This document shows positions 29,763 to 38,400 of a stretch of DNA of 39,352 bases, in pieces; within the stretch, counting starts at the first letter, position 1; every line of letters starts with the position of its first letter. This DNA comes from Chloroflexota bacterium. GTDB lineage: Bacteria > Chloroflexota > Dehalococcoidia > SHYD01. The position numbers were made by a program, and so were the translations under genes. The notes below the pieces were generated by a model. That model was not told the origin of the DNA. It was given only the letters and a program-made list of their open reading frames with translations, and made no database searches. Location: contig JACPQN010000051.1 of NCBI GenBank assembly GCA_016190485.1, positions 1 through 39,352 of the forward strand. The letters run 5' to 3'.

Positions 29763-31103
29763 CTACCTCCCCTCGTACAGCTCCTCACGCAGCCGCGCGT
29801 CCTGGAGGCGGAGGTACTGGGCCTTGGTCATGGGCGGCCTGCTCTGCTCCAGCACCTCCTTGGCCCTGGCCGCGCCCTCGGCCAGCAGGTCGATGACGGC
29901 CATGGCCATGGCCTTGGCGGGGTTGATGACGGCCAGCTCCCAGTCCTGGATCAGGTAGTCGTTGCCGTGGCCAGTGCCGGTGGCGCCCCCCACGTAGGGG
30001 TGCACCACGGGCATGATCTGGGAGAGGTCTCCCATGTCGGTGGAGCCGCCGGTGTTGCGGGTGCTGGGATGGAGGGTGATCTGGTCAGCCCCCACCAGGC
30101 GGGCCGCGTTCTCCCGGAAAGTCTCCATGAGCAGCGGGTCGTTGCGCATGGGCAGGTAGCCGGGGATGGTGACGATGCTGACCTTGGCGCCCAGGGCCAG
30201 GGCGCCGGCCCGCAGGCAGCGGTCTGTCTTCATGTTCCCGTCCTCGATGGCCGCCACGGTGTTGCCCCGCACCCGCCCCTCGTAGCGCACGTCGGCGGGG
30301 ATGGAGTTCACCGCGGCGCCCCCCCGGGTCAGGATGCCGTGGAGGCGGACGATGTCCTCGTTGCGCAGAGTCTCCCGCTGAGCGTTGAGGGCGTTGAGGG
30401 CCACCATGGCGGCCTGGAGGGCGTTGATGCCCGCGTGGGGCGCGCCGCCGGCGTGGGCCGCCCGCCCGATGAACTGGATGAACTTCACCACGTGGCCGTT
30501 GCTGGTGCCCCCCACCGCGAACTTCCGGTCCTCGGCCCGGGAGGTGGTGTGCACCATCATGGCCATGTCCACGTCGTCGAATACGCCCACCCGGATGAAC
30601 TCCTGCTTGCCCGCCATGAGGCCCAGCTTGCCCTCCTGGTGGAGGTTCCAGCGGTACTCCACGTCGATGAACTCCTCGGCCGGCACCGCGATGGGCGCCA
30701 CGTTGCCGTGGAGCGCCGAAAGCACATCAGGGGCCAGCAGGCCCGCCGTGGCGCCCAGCATCATCCCCAACTGGGCGTGGTGGCCGCAGGCGTGGGCCGC
30801 GCCTGTCTGAGGGTCGGCCTTGGGGTGGTCGGGCACCCGCAGGGAGTCCAGCTCACCCATGATGGCCACGGTGGGGCCCAGCGCGCCGCCCCAGAGCTTC
30901 CCCTTGATCCCCGTGAGGGCGATGCCGGTGTCGTGCTGCACCCCCAGCTCCGTGAGCTTCTCGCTGACGAAGCGGGCGGTCTTCTGCTCCTGGAAGCCCG
31001 CCTCGGGGTTGTCCTGGATGGTCTGGGCAGCGCGGATGATCCACTCCCTGCGCTGGTCGATGGCCTCCAGGGCCTTGGCCTTCAGCTCGTCTCTGGTGGG
31101 CAT
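29763..31103 (-). CDS. M20D-type amidohydrolase / peptidase
   Basis: A 446-residue cytoplasmic metal-dependent amidohydrolase of the AbgB / IAA-amino-acid hydrolase type. NPEAGFQEQKTARFVSEKL begins the catalytic domain. The metal site is MGELDSL, AHACGHHAQLG and VPAEEF. The dimerisation domain has FIGRAAHAGGAPHAGINALQ, and the C-terminus ATGTGHGNDYLIQDWELAVI. ATG at 31103 follows GGAGGAAT. It is the downstream member of a tandem pair with the gene at 31353-32684, which it resembles throughout, separated by a 250-base repeat region. Likely substrates are N-acyl amino acids or peptides such as aminobenzoyl-glutamate; which one cannot be told. Confidence 0.92.
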   Translation of the reverse strand: MPTRDELKAKALEAIDQRREWIIRAAQTIQDNPEAGFQEQKTARFVSEKLTELGVQHDTGIALTGIKGKLWGGALGPTVAIMGELDSLRVPDHPKADPQTGAAHACGHHAQLGMMLGATAGLLAPDVLSALHGNVAPIAVPAEEFIDVEYRWNLHQEGKLGLMAGKQEFIRVGVFDDVDMAMMVHTTSRAEDRKFAVGGTSNGHVVKFIQFIGRAAHAGGAPHAGINALQAAMVALNALNAQRETLRNEDIVRLHGILTRGGAAVNSIPADVRYEGRVRGNTVAAIEDGNMKTDRCLRAGALALGAKVSIVTIPGYLPMRNDPLLMETFRENAARLVGADQITLHPSTRNTGGSTDMGDLSQIMPVVHPYVGGATGTGHGNDYLIQDWELAVINPAKAMAMAVIDLLAEGAARAKEVLEQSRPPMTKAQYLRLQDARLREELYEGR

Positions 31104-31172
31104 GGCGATTCCTCCGGATCAGGAAACCGGTGTGAACTATCTTCGAAATTCGTTGCCAGACTCGGCGGGAGG

Positions 31173-31323
31173 GTCATTACGAGCCCGACAAAGGAGGGCG
31201 TGGCAATCCGGAGGGTGGGAAGTTCGCCCCTACGCCCACCCAGATTGCTTCGCTTGTCCTGAGCCTGTCCTGAGCACCGTCGAAGGGCCAGCCGAAGGGT
31301 CGCCTCTGGCTCCTCGCAAAGAC
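31173..31323. repeat. imperfect inverted repeat with a nested palindromic element
   Basis: GTCATTACGAG (31173-31183) pairs with CTCGCAAAGAC (31313-31323) at 9 of 11 positions. GCGTGGCAATCCGG (31198-31211) pairs with CCAGATTGCTTCGC (31240-31253) at 11 of 14. The palindromic element at 31255-31299 lies inside the right half. The whole fills the gap between the two M20D genes. Confidence 0.65.
31255..31299 (-). repeat. dispersed palindromic element, copy F (nested)
   Basis: TGTCCTGAGCCTGTCCTGAG then CACCGTCGAAGGGCCAGCCG: a doubled copy in reverse orientation, like copy E. Confidence 0.8.
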
Positions 31324-31352
31324 ATTCGTGACTTTTTTCAAGAGACGCCACA

Positions 31353-32684
31353 CTAGCCCTCGTAGGTCCGCTCGCTGACGAAGCTCCGCACCAGGGCCAG
31401 GTACTCGGCCTTGGTCATGGCGGGCTGGTGCTGCTCTTTGATGCGCTGTGCCACCGCCGCCCCGTCGGCCAGCAGGTCCACCACCGTCATGGCCATCGCC
31501 TTGGCCGCGGTGAGGACGCCCAGCTCGTAGTCGTGGATCAGGAAGTCGGCGCCATGGCCGATGCCGGAAGCGCCGCCGACGCTGAACTGGGGCACTGGCA
31601 TCAGCAAGGAGACGTCCCCCTCGTCCGAGGAGGCCGAGCCGTGGCCCCGCACCGCCACCTGGTCCTCGCCCACCAGGGCGGCCGCGTTGGCCCGGTACAC
31701 CTCCTCGAAGGCCCGATCGTTGCGCCGGGGCATGTAGCCGGGCAGGGTGGTGACGCGCACCTGGCCGCCCACCGCCATGGCGCCCGCCCGCAGCGCCCGG
31801 TCCACCTTCTCGGTGGCGTCCCGGACGGCCTCCAAGCTCTTGCCTCGGACGAAGGTCTCCATCCGCACGTCGGCGGGCACGGAGCTCACCGCAGCGCCGC
31901 CCCGGGTGATGATGGGGTGGATACGGACGTAGTCCTCGTCCTTGTAGGTCTCCCGCTGGGCGTGGATGGCCGAGAGGGCGATCATGGCGGCGTTCAGCGC
32001 GTTGATGCCGTCCTGGGGCCTGGCGCCAGCGTGGGCCGCCCTGCCCACGAACTGCACCCACTTGGCTACCATGCCGTTGTTGGTGCCGCCGTAGGAGAGC
32101 TTCCGGTCCACCGGATTGCTGGTGGCGTGGGTGAGCATGGCCATGTCCACGTCGTCCAGCTCGCCCAGGCGGATGAACTCCTGCTTGCCCACCAGGAACT
32201 CGATCTTGCCCGCCTTTCGCAGCTCGTTCCGGTACTCGATCTCGATGTACTCCTCCGCGGGCACCGCCAGCAGGGCCACCCGGCCGCTCAGCGCCGAAAG
32301 CACGCCCGGCGCCCCGAGGCCCATGGCCACGCCGATGAGCATCCCGATCTGGCCATGGTGGCCGCAGGCGTGGGCGGCGTTGGTTTCGGGGTCGGCTTTG
32401 GGGTGCCCCAGCACGATGAGGGAGTCCAGCTCGCCCATGACGCCCACCGTGGGGCCGGGGCCGGCGCCACCCTGGAGCATCCCCTTCAGCCCCGTGAGGG
32501 CGATGCCTTCCCGGAAGGGGATGTTCAACGCGCGGAACTGGTCGGCCACCAGGCGGGCGGTCTTCTGCTCCCGGAAGCCCGGCTCCGGGTGCTCCAGGAT
32601 GGTCTGGGCTACCCGGATGATCTCCTGGCCACGCCGGTCGATCTCCGCACAGACCAGCTTCTTCAGGTCGTCGTTGGAAGGCAT
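31353..32684 (-). CDS. M20D-type amidohydrolase / peptidase (tandem paralogue)
   Basis: A 443-residue paralogue of the downstream gene. It has PEPGFREQKTARLVADQF, MGELDSLIVLGHPKADPETN, AHACGHHGQIG, VPAEEYIEIEY and FVGRAAHAGARPQDGINALN. The GTG two codons earlier is part of the GGAGGTG ribosome binding site, so ATG at 32684 is the start. It lies 18 bases after the MBL-fold hydrolase gene and so is probably translated from the same mRNA. Both copies keep all metal ligands, so the duplication may allow different substrates. Confidence 0.92.
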   Translation of the reverse strand: MPSNDDLKKLVCAEIDRRGQEIIRVAQTILEHPEPGFREQKTARLVADQFRALNIPFREGIALTGLKGMLQGGAGPGPTVGVMGELDSLIVLGHPKADPETNAAHACGHHGQIGMLIGVAMGLGAPGVLSALSGRVALLAVPAEEYIEIEYRNELRKAGKIEFLVGKQEFIRLGELDDVDMAMLTHATSNPVDRKLSYGGTNNGMVAKWVQFVGRAAHAGARPQDGINALNAAMIALSAIHAQRETYKDEDYVRIHPIITRGGAAVSSVPADVRMETFVRGKSLEAVRDATEKVDRALRAGAMAVGGQVRVTTLPGYMPRRNDRAFEEVYRANAAALVGEDQVAVRGHGSASSDEGDVSLLMPVPQFSVGGASGIGHGADFLIHDYELGVLTAAKAMAMTVVDLLADGAAVAQRIKEQHQPAMTKAEYLALVRSFVSERTYEG

Positions 32685-32702
32685 AGGCACCTCCGACCCA
32701 AG

Positions 32703-33542
32703 CTACAGCGCCTGGAAGACCCGCCGGTCGCTGAGCCGCACCAGCCGTCCCATGCACGGGAAGGGGAAGTGCCCGCCCAGCACCGTCAGCGCCTCCCGCT
32801 CCAGCTTCTCCGCCACCAGGCGCCGGGTCTCGATGGCCCGCTTGGGGTCCACGTCAGCCATCACCTCCCACTCCGTCTCCGTGAGCTGCACCGGGTGGTG
32901 GGCCACGTCCCCGATGATGAGGGCCCGCTCCCCCTGGGACTGGACCAGGATGCTCACGTGGTCAGGGGTGTGGCCGGGGGTGGGGAAGTAGGTGAGCTCG
33001 GGGGTGATGCTGTGCTGGTGGTCCACCAGGTCCAGCAATCCCGCCTGGGCCACCGGCTCCAGGCAGTCCTTCACATAGGCGACCTGCTCCCGGCGCTCCG
33101 GGGCGGTGAAGTGCTCCCACTCCTTCTGCTGGATGAGATACCGGGCCCGGGGGAAGGCCGGGGCCCAGCCGTCGCCCTGGGCCACGGTGTTCCAGCCCAC
33201 GTGGTCCACGTGCAAGTGGGTGTTCACCACCAGGTCCACGTCCTCCGGTCGAACCCCCAGGGCAGCCAGGTTGCCCAGGAGGTCCGCCCGGTCGGTGCGG
33301 AAGACCGGCCGCTCTTTCTTCCCGATGCCCGTGTCCACCAGGATGGACCTGCCCGAGGAACGCACCAGGAAAGAGCCGATAGTGATGTCCAGGTGGCCCC
33401 GCTCGTTCAGCCAGCGCTTATGGGCGTCCCAGGCGCTGGAGGGGAGGTCCCGGTACATGTAGCCGGGATCGCCCCGCATGGCCGGCAGGTCCTTCACGGC
33501 GGTGATGGTCACGTTGCCTATTGTGACGGTGTTCTCGGGCAT
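32703..33542 (-). CDS. MBL-fold metallo-hydrolase
   Basis: A 279-residue metallo-beta-lactamase-fold enzyme. The zinc motif NTHLHVDHVGWN (H109, H111, D113, H114) is followed by FPTPGHTPDHVSI (second histidine set) and GDVAHHPVQL. ILVDTGIGKKERP is the usual entry strand. ATG at 33542 was chosen because GAAGGAGG lies before it; the upstream open frame runs into a palindromic repeat copy. It is the first gene of a minus-strand operon with the two amidohydrolases. The layout resembles AHL-lactonase/ParE-type hydrolases of the MBL group; the substrate is unknown. Confidence 0.9.
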   Translation of the reverse strand: MPENTVTIGNVTITAVKDLPAMRGDPGYMYRDLPSSAWDAHKRWLNERGHLDITIGSFLVRSSGRSILVDTGIGKKERPVFRTDRADLLGNLAALGVRPEDVDLVVNTHLHVDHVGWNTVAQGDGWAPAFPRARYLIQQKEWEHFTAPERREQVAYVKDCLEPVAQAGLLDLVDHQHSITPELTYFPTPGHTPDHVSILVQSQGERALIIGDVAHHPVQLTETEWEVMADVDPKRAIETRRLVAEKLEREALTVLGGHFPFPCMGRLVRLSDRRVFQAL

Positions 33543-33596
33543 GGTGCCTCCTTCATTAAAAAGGGGGGGATGGGGAATGGCTGAAGCATTAAGCGC

Positions 33597-33620
33597 GCCC
33601 TTCGGCAGGCTCAGGACAGC
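33597..33620 (+). repeat. dispersed palindromic element, copy G
   Basis: CGCCCTTCGGCAGGCTCAGGACAG variant (33598-33619 core), followed by a partial second half (GCCCTCCGGCAGGCG). It lies in the leader of the MBL-fold hydrolase gene, about 55 bases upstream of its ATG. Confidence 0.72.
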
Positions 33621-33694
33621 GCCCTCCGGCAGGCGCTGACTCATGGCGAGACGGCGGAGGCATCATACCACACCGTCCCCAGGGTGGGGGAGCG

Positions 33695-35254
33695 CTACCG
33701 CCGCCTCAGGCGCTCCACCTCCTCCAGCCGGGCCGGGTCTACCCTGCTCAGGGCGCCCTCCTCGATAACCGGCAGGGACGTGTTGCCGAAGGTCAGATAG
33801 ACGGGCCGCAGCGGCAGGTTGGCTGCCACCAGACCACGGACTTCGTCCAGGGTCTCCAACCCACCGGGCGGGCGGGCCAGCTCGGGGTAGGTGCGGAAGA
33901 TGTTGCGCTGGTACCAGGGCCAGCTCAGCAGCCGCACGTCCAGCACCATGACGTCCCGGCGATAGCCCTCCACGTACTCCAGATACCAGAGGCTGAAGGT
34001 GTGGCGGTCTTCGTTGGTGAAGAGCAGCGAGCCCTGGGGCAGCGCATCCAGCGTGCTGCGGGCGTACTGGTAGGCCTCCCAGTCGCCGGACTCGTCCACC
34101 TTGGGCCGCGAGGAGACGAAGGCGCCGACCACCAGTCCCGCTACGAGCAACAGTGCGCCCGCCACCGGCAGCGAGAAGACGGGTGCGCGTACGACCACCT
34201 CCGCCAGCAGCGTTGCGGCGCCCCAGGCCATGGCCACGGCGACCAGGAGGTAGAAGGGGAGCAGGTAGACCTGGGAGTCCAGGACGGGGTAGTTGAGGGC
34301 AAATCCGACGAAGAGCAGCAGGCTGACTAACCAGGAGAGGAAGAATGCCCGCTCGGCGTGTGCGAGGGACCAGGCGCCCACCAGGGACAGCAGATAGCCG
34401 TGCCAGCCGAACTGCTCCAGCAGCATCCTGGCCATGGCCGGGACTCTGGTCAGCACCACTTCGGGCGGCAGGCTGAAGAGGGCGCCGCGGTAGGCCGCTC
34501 CGGTGACGTGGAGCAGCAGGGCGTCCCATGTCCGGACGTCGCCCCAACTGGCGTAGGCGGGCGCGGCCGCGGCGCGCCAGGGTAGCAAGAGGTAGAGCGC
34601 CGCGCCCGGCAGCAGGGCGAGACAGAACAGCGCCAGCGCACGTCTGGCCACCGCGGGGGAGGTCCGCAGTCGCGCCCCCAGCAGGAGGAGAGCGCCGGGC
34701 AGCAGGAAGAGCGTGGTCACGTGATTCGCAGCTCCCAGGCCCAACGCCAGGCCCACCAGCGCCCCGCTGGTCGCCACCCGATCGGAGTGAGCGAGGCGTT
34801 GCTGAAGCCACAACGTCAGCAGGACAAACAAGCTACCCAGGGCGTACACCTCGGTGACACTGGCCTGGGACCAGAACAGCGGTGAGAATGCCAGCAGCAG
34901 CGCTCCTGTTGCGGCGCCGCCGGCCCCGACCAGGGGTGGGTTGTGCCGCTGGCCCTCCATGACCACGGCGGCGAGTAACGCCACGGCCATCGCTCCGGAG
35001 ACCGCAGACAGCAGGTTCAGCCCTAAAGCCGCAGAGCCCACGGGCAGATGGGAGAAAAGCCAGCCCAGCAGCACGTACAGCGGATAGCCGGTGGGATGGG
35101 CCACGCCCAGGTAAAACGCGGCCGTGGCCAGCTCGCCGCTGTCCCCGCTGCCGTGCCGCCAGGTGATGGACGGCGCCAAGGTGGATAGGTATGCGCCGAA
35201 GGCCAAAAAACCTGCGAGCAGAAGAATCCAACGGGCAAATGTGACGGAACGCAT
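33695..35254 (-). CDS. DUF2723 (GT117-like) polytopic membrane protein
   Basis: A 519-residue integral membrane protein. Its N-terminus PSITWRHGSGDSGELATAAF followed by GVAHPTGYPLYVLLGWLF is the DUF2723 signature, with the acidic D/E pair in the first outside loop as in GT-C glycosyltransferases. About ten to twelve hydrophobic segments follow. The C-terminal 130 residues are soluble (QGSLLFTNEDRHTFSLWYLE, YRRDVMVLDVRLL) and likely periplasmic/extracellular. ATG at 35254 was chosen over TTG two codons before. No strong ribosome binding site. Members are proposed to transfer sugars to surface proteins; the giant surface protein next door, divergently transcribed, could be a target (inference). 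Confidence 0.85.
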   Translation of the reverse strand: MRSVTFARWILLLAGFLAFGAYLSTLAPSITWRHGSGDSGELATAAFYLGVAHPTGYPLYVLLGWLFSHLPVGSAALGLNLLSAVSGAMAVALLAAVVMEGQRHNPPLVGAGGAATGALLLAFSPLFWSQASVTEVYALGSLFVLLTLWLQQRLAHSDRVATSGALVGLALGLGAANHVTTLFLLPGALLLLGARLRTSPAVARRALALFCLALLPGAALYLLLPWRAAAAPAYASWGDVRTWDALLLHVTGAAYRGALFSLPPEVVLTRVPAMARMLLEQFGWHGYLLSLVGAWSLAHAERAFFLSWLVSLLLFVGFALNYPVLDSQVYLLPFYLLVAVAMAWGAATLLAEVVVRAPVFSLPVAGALLLVAGLVVGAFVSSRPKVDESGDWEAYQYARSTLDALPQGSLLFTNEDRHTFSLWYLEYVEGYRRDVMVLDVRLLSWPWYQRNIFRTYPELARPPGGLETLDEVRGLVAANLPLRPVYLTFGNTSLPVIEEGALSRVDPARLEEVERLRRR

Positions 35255-35497
35255 TGACAAGGATGGGTGCAGGGGTTACCCTAAGCCTGATTTATACCTG
35301 GGCGCAGGGAGGGCCCTCGCCGCCACGGGTCGGCTCTAAGCGATTGTACAATAACCCGCGGAGCGGCGTGGTGGGGAGAGGGAGCACCTCCCTTTCTGTA
35401 CTGAGCTAATCCATCGCACCGGTAGTCTACTGCAAATAGCCAAGCCCACCCGTGGGAGCTGTGCGCCCGCGGGGAGATGGTGACTAGGAGGGTTAAA
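35255..35497. other. divergent intergenic region, no gene
   Basis: These 243 bases separate the DUF2723 gene from the large surface-protein gene. Apart from AGGAGG before the latter's GTG I see no convincing promoter pair and no known RNA. Confidence 0.6.
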
Positions 35498-38400
35498 GTG
35501 CGACACACTGCTACCCCGTTCTGGATGCGCAATTCTCGCGTGGTGCCTTCTCTCCTGCTCTCGTTCTTCCTGGCGTTGATGCTGGTAGCCACCTCCCTTC
35601 AGGGTACGTGGGACGTGGCCTACGCGGGCCACTGCGGCGTGGGCACCGGCGCCGGCACCGGGACCGGCACCGGCACCGTGGGAACCGCGACCGGCAGCGT
35701 GACCTTTACCGTGAGCATCACTGCCTCGCCCACCTCGGTCACCGCTGACGGCGTCACCACCTCCACCCTCATCGCCCAGGTGTTGCAGTCGGGCTCCACT
35801 CCGCTGCCTAACGCCTCCATCATGTTCACCACCACCCTGGGGACGGTGACGGTGGGCACTACCTCCTCCACGGCAGTGCCGCCCGCCCTGGGAGCGGCCC
35901 TGGCTACCACCGATGCCACCGGCGTGGCCACCGCCACCTTGAAGAGCGCCAGCACCGGCGTCGCCACCGTGGACGCCGTGGTCCGGGACACCCTGGGCAC
36001 TCCGCGGGCCTGTCCCCAGACCTCGGTCACCTTCACGGCGCCGCCGTCGCCGGCGACCATTGCCAAGGTGTCCGGCGACGGCCAGATCGGCCTGGCCGGC
36101 GCGGTGCTGCCGCAGCCCCTGGTGGCAATCGTGAAGACCTCCACCGGCGCGGCCATCGCCGGCGTCACGGTGACCTGGGGCGTGACGGCGCCGACTGGCG
36201 CTACTGGCCAGGCCCTCTCAATCCCCTCCCTCACCACCGATGCCCTGGGGCAGGTGCAGGCCACCCTGACCCTCGGGAGTCTTACTGGTACCTATACCGC
36301 GACCGCCACCTGCGGCGCCTGTACCACCACCACCACCGCCGCTTTCACCGCCAACGTGGCCGCGGCGGCCAGCGTGGCGGTGGTCTCCGGCGGCGGGCAG
36401 TTCGGTCCCGTGACCACGCCGGCTTCAGCCCTCAAGCGGCCGCTGGTGGTGACCGCCCTCAGCGCCGGGGGCCTTCCCGTTCAGGGGGTTACCATTGCTT
36501 TCACCACCGACAAGGGCACCCTGGCGCCCACCAGCATCATGACCGACGAAAATGGTCTGGCTGCCACCACCCTCACGCTAGGGACGGCCGGGCTGCACAC
36601 GGTGACGGCCACCTGCAGCGCCTGTGTGACCACCAAGACTGTGACCCTGACGGCCACGGCCCTGACGGTCTTCCCCGTTACGGGCACGGTGAAGGGTTTT
36701 GATATCCTCGGGAATGCCCTGGCGTCCACGGCCACCGCGGGCGCCTCGGTGGTGCTGACCCAGAACCAGTTTAAGCTGAGCTTCACCACCACCGCGGGGG
36801 CCACCGGCGGCTTCACGGTGAACATGGCCGCGGGCGATGGGGTGGTGACGGCCACCCTGGCGGGCTTCGACTCCCTGGGAGAGTTGCCGGTGCTGATGGG
36901 GCCTAGCGGCACCCAGAACCCCACGGCCGCCAACAGCGTCCTGAGCATGGTGCAGGCTGCGGCCAGCATCTCGGGGATCGTGCAGCGGGCGGACGCGACC
37001 CCGGTGGGGGGAGCCCTGGTCTCCGCCACCGAGGTGACGAGCGCCGGGGCGGCGGTCTCCGGCGCCCGGACGGTCGGCACCCTGGCCAACGCCACCACCG
37101 GCGCCTACACCCTGCGGGTGCCCACCAGCACGTCCTGGAAGCTCACCGCCACCTCGCTGGCCTTCGGCGAGCGGGAGCTGGCGGGGGTGGTGACGGTGCC
37201 CTGTACCCCGACCAGCACCCCGACCTGCGACGCCAGCGGCAATCCCATCGCCCGTAACATCATGTATCCGCTGTTCGCCACCCTGACGGGCACGGTGAAG
37301 TTGGACGGCCTGGCCCTGGTGGGGGCCGGCGTCTCGGCGTCGGGCGTGGGGACAGCGCCCGATAGCGGCCAGACGGCCACCGTTGCCGCCGGGGCCTACA
37401 GCATCTCGCTGGCGGTGCCCACCTCGGGCACCCATACCTATACGGTCCGTGTGACGACGGCCACCGCGGGCGAGCTGACGCCGCGCATGATGAAAGTGAA
37501 CAGCTTCGGGCAGTGCCGCAACGCTGCCGACACTGCAACGATCCCCTGTGTGCTGGACTTCACCGCCGCTACCAGCACCATCACGGTGAACTTCACCAAC
37601 TCTGCCGGGAGCGCCTTTGCGGTGGGGCCGACCTTCATGAGCGCGACGGCCAGCACCACCCTGGGGAGCCAGACCATCACCGCGCCCGGGAACTCCATCA
37701 GCACTGACGGCGGCAGCACCGTGGTGCTGCGGGTGATGAGCAGCGACGGCTCGGCCGGGGTGACCAGCGTCAGCTACGCGGTGCAGGTGACGGTGGAGGG
37801 CCACGGGGAGCTTATCAGCACCACCGTCACGGTGCCGGGGAACCAGACATTGACCCGGGTGATCCCCACGCCTTCGGTGGTGAGCGGCACGGTGCTGGAA
37901 GCCACCGCCGCCGGCGGCACCACCCCCGCGGTGGGCGCCACGGTGAGCGTGGTGGCGCCCAACTTCACCGCCAGCGTGCCCACCTCGGCGACGGGGAGCT
38001 ACAGCATCACGGTGCCGGCGGGGGTGAGCAGCGTCTTCATCACCGTGAGCAAGACCGGCTTCGGAACCGCCAGCCAGACCCTCACCCTGACCGGGAGCGT
38101 CTCGGGGGTGGACTTCAGCCTGCCGTTGCTGGTGGCGACCGTGAGTGGGATAGCCTCTGGGCCGCCGGCCAACGTGCCGGTGACGGTGGTGCTGAAGAGC
38201 AGCGCCGGCACCTCCTTCACCACCACCCGGGGGTCCACGGGGCCCAACTGCGGCACCGGCCAGGTGACGCCCACCGCGTGGTGCATCTCGGTGCCCAACG
38301 GGACCTACACGGCCTCGGCTACCGCCGACGGCTTCAAGACCTCCAACGTCACGGTGAGTAGCATCGTGGTGGTCGGCGGCGCCTCGGTCACCAACGTGAA

